Both the position numbers and the translations under genes were made by a program. The notes beneath the pieces are model-generated. The model searched no databases and was not told the origin of the DNA. It was given only the letters and a program-made list of their open reading frames with translations. Positions 9,089 to 16,169 of a stretch of DNA of 43,856 bases are shown in pieces; within the stretch, counting starts at the first letter, position 1, and each line of letters starts with the position of its first letter. Source of the stretch: a bacterium (GTDB lineage Bacteria > Krumholzibacteriota > Krumholzibacteriia > Krumholzibacteriales > Krumholzibacteriaceae). The DNA lies in the NCBI GenBank assembly GCA_020350885.1, contig CP070727.1, positions 622,686-666,541 of the forward strand, in the 5' to 3' direction.

Positions 9089-9475
9089 ATGAAATTATTG
9101 GCTACATTAGCGATACAAGCATTCATCACATTCCAGGTGGTGTGCATTTCGCACTGCCACGATGTGGGGCATTACTCTGAACATCATCACCGTTCAATTT
9201 GGAATTGGAGTGCTCATGGCAGTGAACATCACCAAACTGAGCACGAGGATAAAGGTAACTCCTTTGCCTGCTTGCACAAACACCACAGTATCGATCAATC
9301 CCTTGCTCCTAAAAAGCTTACGTTCTCGTGGCCGGAGGTCGCTGTCGATTTTATAGCGAGCACTACCAATATTACCGCATCGTTCACGACGGAAAGCACC
9401 TTCGTCGGCCGAGCTATTTCGCTCGTAGATCAGTACGGATTCACATTCATCGGCAGAAGTCCTACTATCTCCTAA
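9089..9475 (+). CDS. Small His-rich exported protein ahead of metal-efflux genes
   Basis: I chose the ATG at 9089 over the upstream TTG at 9050 because it places a signal peptide (MKLLATLAIQAFITFQVV) at the N-terminus; neither start has a strong ribosome binding site. The 128-residue product has a cluster of His and Cys just after the signal peptide ('CISHCHDVGHYSEHHH') and a second one ('CLHKHHS'). This suggests a periplasmic metal-binding or metal-sensing accessory, in the style of the small CzcI-like proteins that open some efflux operons; homology to CzcI is not demonstrable by eye. The three RND efflux genes follow on the same strand. TTGACA at 9003-9008 could be the -35 element, but no convincing -10 sits 16-18 nt later. 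Confidence 0.65.
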   Translation: MKLLATLAIQAFITFQVVCISHCHDVGHYSEHHHRSIWNWSAHGSEHHQTEHEDKGNSFACLHKHHSIDQSLAPKKLTFSWPEVAVDFIASTTNITASFTTESTFVGRAISLVDQYGFTFIGRSPTIS

Positions 9476-9598
9476 CAGCATTTCTCGATCTCTACCAGCA
9501 AATCATCAATCACAGCGAGGTCTGTGAGAGTTGTCTCACAATCGCTATACAACGGCATGTATCGATGCATGCATTGCCGATAATGCGGAGAGGATATA

Positions 9599-10858
9599 GT
9601 GTTTCGTAAATTAATATGCATTGTGTTGTTGTCCGTTATGCCGCACGGCTATGGGGTCGCGGCTGAGATTTCAATAAGGTTCGAGGACATAGGGGATTAC
9701 GCGCTGGCCAACAGTCCACATGCAAAAATTCTGGAGAAGGATCTAGATTTCATTAGAGCGGATAGGGACGCCTCGCTTCGGTGGTCTAATCCTGAGTTAC
9801 TGTATGAATTAGAGCAGGTTAAAAGTGGTTCAGAATCTCTGCGTGAGTATAGCGTGCTGCTTGAAAAGGAATTTGCGATGCCGTGGATAACAACTCGTAA
9901 CAGGGCCGGATGGAATCTCAGACTCGAAGCTGCCCGACACACAAAAACCGCCCAAACCTGGCATCTGCTTTCAATGCTTCGCCGCGGATACGTTGAATTG
10001 AAGATATACGAGAGGGAGATGGATTATCTCGAAGAGTTCGAGTTACTGATGGAACGTGCCTCCAAGATCTCTGGTGCAAGAAAGCTGGAAGGCACCATAT
10101 CTGGAATGGAACAGCATCTGATAGAGATGTCCTTGCTCGGGATCCGCAGGCGAATCCACGGAATCCGCACGGAATATAGAACCTTATTGGCTGAATGGAA
10201 GATCGAAATGGGCATTCCTGCCGAGGATGGCGTCAGGCTCGAGACTGAGATGGTGTTCAAACAAAAATTCCCAGATTCAAGTTTAAAGAGTGTTTCGGAG
10301 AAAGACGAAACTGCTGATCTGCTAGGGAGGCGGCTCAGCACCGAAGCTCTCGGCAAAAGCTTGCAGATGGAAAAGGGAGGCCTACTTCCGTCAGTGACAA
10401 TCACCGGTGGGTATAAAAATGCCGAAGACACATTCGAGGGATTTGTAGTCGGACTCAAGATGCCAATACCGCTACTGAACCGAAACACGGGTCAAGTGGA
10501 AAGGGTGAGAACCGAGTATGTCAAAGCGAAGATGCAACTTGATCTTTACCAATCCGAACGAAGACGCCGTATACATCTTCTCATAGAGAATGCTGAGGAG
10601 AAGTCTGGGTTGTTGGGAAGATATAGCGAGAAGATGGAAAAGATCGACGGACATATCGAGGATCTCGTCGAGTCGTACAGTGAAGGCTGGCTAACCTTGG
10701 CCGGGTTGCTCGAAGGGATTGAAATATACACAGACGGGATCGAGAACTATTTTGGACTTCTCGGAGAATATTTCGCGGCCATCTTCGAGCTCGAGACGCT
10801 CACCGAGCGAGAACTCGTAAACTCCGCTCTGGCGGAGGGGGAGGCTATCGAACAATGA
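9599..10858 (+). CDS. TolC-family outer-membrane efflux factor (CusC/CzcC-like)
   Basis: The 419-residue protein starts at a GTG (9599) preceded by GAGAGG and has a short signal peptide. Two related alpha-helical halves follow, with the alternating polar coiled-coil character of outer-membrane efflux channels; each half contains a 'NPEL' or 'LPSVTITGGY' type strand entry. It would form the outer-membrane exit duct of an RND tripartite pump. Its stop overlaps the ATG of the adaptor gene by 4 nt (ATGA), so the two are translationally coupled. Length is normal for the CzcC group. Substrate specificity cannot be read from this subunit. Confidence 0.85.
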   Translation: MFRKLICIVLLSVMPHGYGVAAEISIRFEDIGDYALANSPHAKILEKDLDFIRADRDASLRWSNPELLYELEQVKSGSESLREYSVLLEKEFAMPWITTRNRAGWNLRLEAARHTKTAQTWHLLSMLRRGYVELKIYEREMDYLEEFELLMERASKISGARKLEGTISGMEQHLIEMSLLGIRRRIHGIRTEYRTLLAEWKIEMGIPAEDGVRLETEMVFKQKFPDSSLKSVSEKDETADLLGRRLSTEALGKSLQMEKGGLLPSVTITGGYKNAEDTFEGFVVGLKMPIPLLNRNTGQVERVRTEYVKAKMQLDLYQSERRRRIHLLIENAEEKSGLLGRYSEKMEKIDGHIEDLVESYSEGWLTLAGLLEGIEIYTDGIENYFGLLGEYFAAIFELETLTERELVNSALAEGEAIEQ

Positions 10859-12426
10859 GACCGAACTTAAAGTTCTTTATTCTATTCACCGTAATGCTGC
10901 TCTTTTCATGTGCTGCGGATGACCATGGAGTATCTGAGGAAGAACACGGGCATGAGGACCATACGGCAGCCGTCACCATGTGGAGCGATTCACTCGAGCT
11001 GTTCATGGAGTATGGACATTTGATCGTTGGCCAAAAGACGGAGTTTGTTGTGCATCTGACTAGGCTTGCTGACTTTGGCCCGCTCAACGAGGGTAATGTT
11101 ACGGTGCAACTCGATGACGGCAGTGGAGAAGGGTTGGAAGTCACTTCCGAGGCGCCTCTTCGAAAGGGCATCTGGAAGGTTGAAGTACCGGTCTCAAAGG
11201 CCGGGGAATACCATCTTCGCATCATCTGCCGGACACCCATATTATCCGAGGTGTTCGAAATCGGACACGTCAAAGCCTGGGCGACGTTAGAGGATCTGGA
11301 GCTTGCCGAGGGCCACTCCGAGGAGATTGTTGATCATGGGCACGATGAAGCCGATCATGAAGGCGGTGAAGGGGGGATCACCTTCCTCAAGGAACAGCAG
11401 TGGAACACCGAGTTTGGTGTCGAGCCGGTGCGCTTGGTGACCATGCATTCGTCAATTCCTGCCATTGCCGAAGTCCTGCCGAGACAACAAGGTTATGCCG
11501 ATGTTGTCACACCCGTGGAAGGATTTATCAACGTGCTTCATAACCAGGACATGGCTACACCGGGCAGGAGGGTTGAATCCGGTGAGCGTCTCCTTGCTGT
11601 CTGTCCTCCGCTCGAGGGAACAGGATCGTGGACTGAGAGACATCTTGGTTACATGAGAGCAAAGAGAGAGTTCGAGCGTGCAGAAAGGCTACTTCAGCGC
11701 GATGCAATCGCAAAACGTGATTATGAGGAGATACGTCAGAAATACCTCGTGGAAAGATCGAGTTACGAGATGATACTCAAGGGGAGTTCTGCAGAGCCGG
11801 TAGAGGTCGAAGAAACGGGTGAGGTGCATCTCGAGCTAAAGGCTCCCATTAGCGGGATCGTTTCTGTGGTTGACGTTGTTCCCGGGCAGACTATTACGGC
11901 TGGGCAGAAATTGATGACAATCATCGATCCAGCTGCAGTATGGCTGCGAGCAAGTCTTTTCGAGAGGGATTATTACAGGATTGGAAACCCGGAGGGTGCA
12001 ATGATCGTAATCCCGGGCCGCGACGCTTCATTGCTGATCGGGAAGAACGATCTAAAGATCGTCAGCAAAGGTGAGCTATTCGACCGCTCCAGCAGAACGA
12101 TACCGATTATCTTCGAAACTGACAATCCCGGCGGTTTGCTCAAGATCGGGCAGATCGTGCAGATGGAGATATACACTTCCGAAGCTATCAATTCTATTGC
12201 AGTACGGGAAGAATGTATCATCGATGAAGACTACGTTACATATGTGTTCGTGCAGATCGGTGGCGAATCTTTCGAGAAAAGACTAGTTAAAACAGGAGCT
12301 CGCGCGCGGGGCATGGTCGCTATCCTCGAAGGGCTCACCGAAGACGAGCGGGTAGTGACGATTGGAGCTTATAGTGTGAAGCTCGCCTCAACGTCGAAGG
12401 ATATCGGGCACCCACACGTACACTAA
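10855..12426 (+). CDS. RND efflux periplasmic adaptor, metal type (CusB/CzcB-like)
   Basis: The 523-residue adaptor starts at the ATG overlapping the previous stop. A signal sequence ends at 'LLFSC', so C19 is probably lipidated. The N-terminal extension is rich in His and acidic residues ('DDHGVSEEEHGHEDH'); a second His/Asp cluster ('VDHGHDEADHEGG') sits just before the adaptor core, and both look like metal-binding segments. The core has the usual order: beta-barrel/lipoyl half ('VEGFINVLHNQ'), an alpha-hairpin (about 265-310) and the second lipoyl half ('LKAPISGIVSVVDVVPGQ'), then the membrane-proximal domain. It links the inner-membrane pump to the outer-membrane factor. The His clusters argue for a metal substrate, but which metal is not decided. 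Confidence 0.85.
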   Translation: MRPNLKFFILFTVMLLFSCAADDHGVSEEEHGHEDHTAAVTMWSDSLELFMEYGHLIVGQKTEFVVHLTRLADFGPLNEGNVTVQLDDGSGEGLEVTSEAPLRKGIWKVEVPVSKAGEYHLRIICRTPILSEVFEIGHVKAWATLEDLELAEGHSEEIVDHGHDEADHEGGEGGITFLKEQQWNTEFGVEPVRLVTMHSSIPAIAEVLPRQQGYADVVTPVEGFINVLHNQDMATPGRRVESGERLLAVCPPLEGTGSWTERHLGYMRAKREFERAERLLQRDAIAKRDYEEIRQKYLVERSSYEMILKGSSAEPVEVEETGEVHLELKAPISGIVSVVDVVPGQTITAGQKLMTIIDPAAVWLRASLFERDYYRIGNPEGAMIVIPGRDASLLIGKNDLKIVSKGELFDRSSRTIPIIFETDNPGGLLKIGQIVQMEIYTSEAINSIAVREECIIDEDYVTYVFVQIGGESFEKRLVKTGARARGMVAILEGLTEDERVVTIGAYSVKLASTSKDIGHPHVH

Positions 12427-12457
12427 AGAAAAACGGTTTCATGAATAGAGGAGTACA

Positions 12458-15400
12458 ATGCTCGACTACATGATGAGAAAGAGTTTGACCAACAGGTCTG
12501 TTGTCCTGATTGGTGCGGTAATTTTACTCGCCGCCGGAATAGTGGTCGCTCTACGTATGCCGATAGATGTGTTTCCTGATCTCACTGCTCCAACCGTTAC
12601 TGTCATGACTGAAGCTCACGGAATGGCTCCCGAAGAGGTAGAGATGCTCGTCAGTTTTCCGATCGAGGCGGCAGTTAATGGAGCCTCCGGGGTCAGGCGT
12701 GTGCGATCGACTTCGATCCAAGGCTTCTCCACCGTCCATGTGGAGTTCGACTGGGGAATGGATATTTACAAGGCCAGGCAGATCGTGAATGAAAAGCTTC
12801 AGGGAGTGTGGGCTTCTTTACCCGAGGAAGTTGATCAGCCAATGCTCGCTCCGGTCACATCGCTCATGGGTGAGATTATGGCAGTCGGTCTTACGTCTTC
12901 GAAGACATCACTGATGGACTTGCGCACATTGGCTGATTTCACGATTCGTAAGAGGCTTCTCGCGGTACCGGGTGTGGCGAGTGTCAAGGTATACGGTGGC
13001 GAAGTAAAACAGTACCAGGTGCTCATCGATCCTCATTTGCTGAGAAAATACGAGATCGGTTTGAGCGAAGTCCTCAATGCAGCAGGTGGCTCAAACGTCA
13101 ACGCGAGCGGTGGATTCTTTATTCACTCGGGACAGGAATACTTAATCAGGGGACTCGGCCGCATCCGCGATATAGAGGAACTCAAGAAAACGGTCGTGGC
13201 GACACGGAGCGATGTACCGGTCCTCCTGCAGGACGTTGCGCGGATTACAACTGGTGCAGCGACCAAGCTCGGCGAAGCGGCCATCAACATGGAGAAAGGG
13301 GTTTTGCTGGTTATCACCAAGCAGCCCGGCGCAAATACGCTCGAGCTAACGCGCCAACTCGATTCCGTTCTCGATGAGATAGACAAAGCCATGCCGGCGG
13401 ATGTGCAATTGCACACAGAGATATTCAAGCAATCCGATTTTATCCAACGTGCGGTGAACAACGTCATACATGCGCTACGAGACGGGGCCATCCTGGTCGT
13501 GATAATTCTCTTCGTATTTCTTGCAAATATCCGGACCACTTTGATCTCTGTTCTGGCGATACCGCTGTCTCTCGTGTTCGCCATTCTGATACTGAGGTTA
13601 CTCGGGCTTTCAGTCAACACGATGACTCTCGGAGGTATGGCGATCGCGATCGGCGTGCTGGTCGATGACGCTATAATCTATGTCGAGAACGTCCTTCGCA
13701 GGGTGCGGCAAAATGTAGATACGGATTTAAAGACGAGAAAACCATTTTTCGATGTCGTTATCGCCGCCTCGTCAGAGATCAGGGCTCCCATTGCAAATGC
13801 TACGTTCATAATCATTGTGGTTTTTATACCGTTATTCTTTCTCAGTGGTATTGAGGGCCGTATGCTCAAGCCGCTCGGTATAGCATATGCGGTCTCTGTG
13901 TTCGCCTCGCTTCTCGTGGCGGTCGTGGTTTCTCCCGCCTTGTGTGGACATCTCTTATGGCGGATCGATTTGAAAAGAGAGAGAGAAAGCTTTGTCGTCC
14001 GTAAGTTGAAGGCACTCTATAGCCCCGTTCTCGAATGGAGCACGAGGCACGGCAAGCCGATCATGATAGGTGCGGCTGTTCTCGTTATTCTGACCGTAAC
14101 GATGTTAGCCAATCTGGGAAGATCTTTTCTTCCTGAATTCAACGAGGGCACTCTCAATATCAGTATCGCTACTGTTCCCGGAACATCCCTGGAGGAATCC
14201 GACCGGATTGGAGATATGGCCGAACGGCTCCTCCTTGATCATTCATCGGTTGTGTCGGTCGCAAGGCGGACGGGACGCACAAAGCATGATGAGCATTCGC
14301 TCGGTTCACATGCGCATGAGGTCGAAGTCACACTTGCCGATGACATAGACAAGGAGAAAGTGTTGGAAGATATACGGGAAAGGCTGGGATTGCTACCCGG
14401 GACGATTTTTATCATAGGTCAGCCGATCAGCCATCGAATCGATCACATGCTTTCCGGCACGAGAGCCAACATTGCGGTAAAGGTTTTTGGACCGGATCTC
14501 GCGAGACTGAGGTCGATCTCCGCCGATATCAAAGAGGTAATGGAAGAGGTCGAGGGAGTCACCGATCTCTCAGTCGATCAGCAGGTGGACATCCCACAGG
14601 TGAGAATCCGGGCAAACCGTGAAAAGATGGCCTTATATGGTCTTACGATGATGGAGTTGGATGAGTTAATAGATGTGGCGTTTCTCGGCGCTGTAGTGTC
14701 CGAGGTGTATGATGGGCAGAACCGGCACGAGCTCGTGGTAAGGTACGACGAGGAATTTCGTGGTGATCTCGAGTCGATCAAGGAGAGTCTGATTGATACG
14801 CCTTCGGGAGCGGTCGTTCCGCTCGACATGGTAGCCGATATACGGATCGATCGAGGGCCAAACTATATCAGCCGTGAGAACGTCCAGCGAAAGATCGTCG
14901 TGCAGGCTAACGTGAAAGGCCGTGACATGAGCGGTGTAGTCGAGGACATACGGGAGGGTGTCACGGCGAACGTCGACCTGCCCGAGGGCTATTTCGTCCA
15001 GTACGGAGGCCAGTTCGAAAGCGCCGAGTCTGCCTCGAGGATAATCAGCCTCCTGAGCCTCCTATCACTCGTGCTGATTGTCGTCGCTCTCAATCTGGAG
15101 TTCGGTAACTTGAGGGACACGCTACTCGTTCTTGTCAACCTTCCGCTCGCCCTCATTGGGGGAGTGCTGGCCGTTGTGATCACAGGAGGCGTTCTCAATA
15201 TTGCCTCGATGGTCGGATTCATTACGTTGTTCGGTATCTCGGTGCGAAACGGGATTATGATGGTTTCCCATTACAATCACTTGATGAGTGTTGAGGGCCT
15301 GGGGCGCCGCGAGGCGGTTCAAAAAGGTTCCCTCGAGCGGCTCAGCCCCATCCTGATGACCGCCCTGACTACAGGCCTCGCACTGTTGCCGATGGCTCTG

Positions 15401-15541
15401 GCTTCGGGAAAGCCGGGAAACGAGATCCAGGCGCCGATGTCGATAGTGATTCTCGGGGGGCTGCTCACGGCCACGTTGCTCAACATGATCGTTATCCCGG
15501 TGCTGTTCCACAGATACGGAAAGGGGGACGTGCGCGCCTGA
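12458..15541 (+). CDS. RND efflux permease, CzcA/CusA-like
   Basis: The 1027-residue inner-membrane pump starts 31 nt after the adaptor gene behind a GAGGAG site. Its N-terminal region carries the heavy-metal RND signature 'PIDVFPDLTAPTVTVMTEA' and 'MAPEEVEMLVSFPIEAAVNG'. There are twelve predicted membrane helices around two large periplasmic loops. The fourth helix reads 'AIAIGVLVDDAIIYVEN' with D403, D404 and E410. The paired Asp is like the proton relay of drug pumps such as AcrB, whereas classical CzcA has a DFG-type motif and CusA a single Asp. A loop segment 'KHDEHSLGSHAHEVEV' is His-rich. The operon's two His-rich partners favour transition-metal export (Cu/Ag, Zn, Co or similar), proton-driven. 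Specificity remains open. Confidence 0.88.
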   Translation: MLDYMMRKSLTNRSVVLIGAVILLAAGIVVALRMPIDVFPDLTAPTVTVMTEAHGMAPEEVEMLVSFPIEAAVNGASGVRRVRSTSIQGFSTVHVEFDWGMDIYKARQIVNEKLQGVWASLPEEVDQPMLAPVTSLMGEIMAVGLTSSKTSLMDLRTLADFTIRKRLLAVPGVASVKVYGGEVKQYQVLIDPHLLRKYEIGLSEVLNAAGGSNVNASGGFFIHSGQEYLIRGLGRIRDIEELKKTVVATRSDVPVLLQDVARITTGAATKLGEAAINMEKGVLLVITKQPGANTLELTRQLDSVLDEIDKAMPADVQLHTEIFKQSDFIQRAVNNVIHALRDGAILVVIILFVFLANIRTTLISVLAIPLSLVFAILILRLLGLSVNTMTLGGMAIAIGVLVDDAIIYVENVLRRVRQNVDTDLKTRKPFFDVVIAASSEIRAPIANATFIIIVVFIPLFFLSGIEGRMLKPLGIAYAVSVFASLLVAVVVSPALCGHLLWRIDLKRERESFVVRKLKALYSPVLEWSTRHGKPIMIGAAVLVILTVTMLANLGRSFLPEFNEGTLNISIATVPGTSLEESDRIGDMAERLLLDHSSVVSVARRTGRTKHDEHSLGSHAHEVEVTLADDIDKEKVLEDIRERLGLLPGTIFIIGQPISHRIDHMLSGTRANIAVKVFGPDLARLRSISADIKEVMEEVEGVTDLSVDQQVDIPQVRIRANREKMALYGLTMMELDELIDVAFLGAVVSEVYDGQNRHELVVRYDEEFRGDLESIKESLIDTPSGAVVPLDMVADIRIDRGPNYISRENVQRKIVVQANVKGRDMSGVVEDIREGVTANVDLPEGYFVQYGGQFESAESASRIISLLSLLSLVLIVVALNLEFGNLRDTLLVLVNLPLALIGGVLAVVITGGVLNIASMVGFITLFGISVRNGIMMVSHYNHLMSVEGLGRREAVQKGSLERLSPILMTALTTGLALLPMALASGKPGNEIQAPMSIVILGGLLTATLLNMIVIPVLFHRYGKGDVRA

Positions 15542-15549
15542 TTTTTAAT

Positions 15550-15578
15550 TTGACAATTCTTACGTATCACTATATCTT
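15550..15578 (+). promoter_or_regulatory. Promoter of the arsR-hdrA-mvhD operon
   Basis: A perfect TTGACA (15550-15555) and TATCTT (15573-15578) are separated by 17 nt. Transcription would start near 15585, exactly at the left edge of the 24-bp inverted repeat. Confidence 0.7.
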
Positions 15579-15585
15579 CATTTCG

Positions 15586-15609
15586 ATATGTATGAACATT
15601 AATACATAT
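15586..15609. promoter_or_regulatory. ArsR/SmtB-type operator
   Basis: ATATGTAT (15586-15593) and its exact reverse complement ATACATAT (15602-15609) flank an 8-nt centre, making a 24-bp site. AT-rich ~24-bp dyads beginning ATA and ending TAT are characteristic operators of the ArsR/SmtB family. It overlaps the predicted start site, so a bound repressor would block transcription. The first gene downstream encodes an ArsR-type protein, so autoregulation is expected. Confidence 0.75.
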
Positions 15610-15644
15610 AATCATCTTCTCACAGAAACAGTTTGGAGGCGGGT

Positions 15645-15944
15645 ATGAAGGCGGCAGAACTGGAATTGTTCCGGAAACATGCCGAGACATGCTGTATTTT
15701 CTGCAATGAGAGAAGGTTGATGATCATGTGGGCATTGGAAGAGGGTGAGAGGTCGGTCGGGGAAATTGCGATGGAGCTCGACCTGTCTTCTCAGGCCATC
15801 TCGCAGCATCTCCGTTTGATGAAGGATCGCGGTGTTGTCGTCTCAACACGCCGGGGACGTAAGATTTACTACCGCATGGCTAACCCCAAGTTCCTCGAGG
15901 CCCATCGGATGATCCGGAGTGCCATTCAGAAGAATGTAAAATGA
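15645..15944 (+). CDS. ArsR/SmtB-family winged-helix repressor
   Basis: I chose the ATG at 15645, 5 nt after GGAGG, over the in-frame TTG at 15633 that overlaps this site. The 99-residue product is a typical ArsR winged helix with recognition helix 'LSSQAISQHLRLMKDRG' and wing 'VVSTRRGRKIYYRM'. Just before the usual helix 3 there is a Cys cluster, C16, C17 and C20 ('ETCCIFCNERRL'). These cysteines could bind a thiophilic metal or act as a persulfide or redox switch, as in sulfur-responsive ArsR proteins. The cognate operator and promoter lie directly upstream and the downstream genes are an Hdr-type redox module, so sensing of sulfur or redox state is my preferred inference. Regulation of the metal pump just upstream is the alternative. 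Confidence 0.88.
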   Translation: MKAAELELFRKHAETCCIFCNERRLMIMWALEEGERSVGEIAMELDLSSQAISQHLRLMKDRGVVVSTRRGRKIYYRMANPKFLEAHRMIRSAIQKNVK

Positions 15945-15959
15945 TCGGGAGGTAACGCT

Positions 15960-16169
15960 GTGCCGAGTGTTGCTATCAGAGCGGACGGGAAAAAATATAT
16001 GTGGGACAGAGGAGAGTATTCTACGGAGGCTGAAGCCGAAGAAAAAAAGGCCCAGTATCAGAAAGATGATTTTGAAGTTGTTCAACTAGTTGAAGAGGGA
16101 AAGCATCTGCTCTACACACGAAGAGTTGTGACTGAAATCGTGTTGGAGGAAGGAGATCGGCCGTTATGA
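15960..16169 (+). CDS. Small conserved-looking protein of unknown function
   Basis: The 69-residue frame starts at a GTG (15960) behind a good GGGAGGT site and overlaps the next ATG by 4 nt (ATGA at 16166-16169), so translation is coupled to the HdrA-like gene. It is charged, mostly soluble and has no Cys: 'MPSVAIRADGKKYMWDRGEY', then an acidic/lysine helix, then 'LLYTRRVVTEIVLEEG'. I do not recognise the family. Its position inside the operon suggests an accessory or small subunit of the Hdr-like complex. Confidence 0.7.
   Translation: MPSVAIRADGKKYMWDRGEYSTEAEAEEKKAQYQKDDFEVVQLVEEGKHLLYTRRVVTEIVLEEGDRPL

Noticed and set aside
9540..9598. Dyad GCATG-N8-CATGC before the outer-membrane factor gene as a metal-regulator operator
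   Set aside because: Arms of five bases with no promoter next to them; easily chance.
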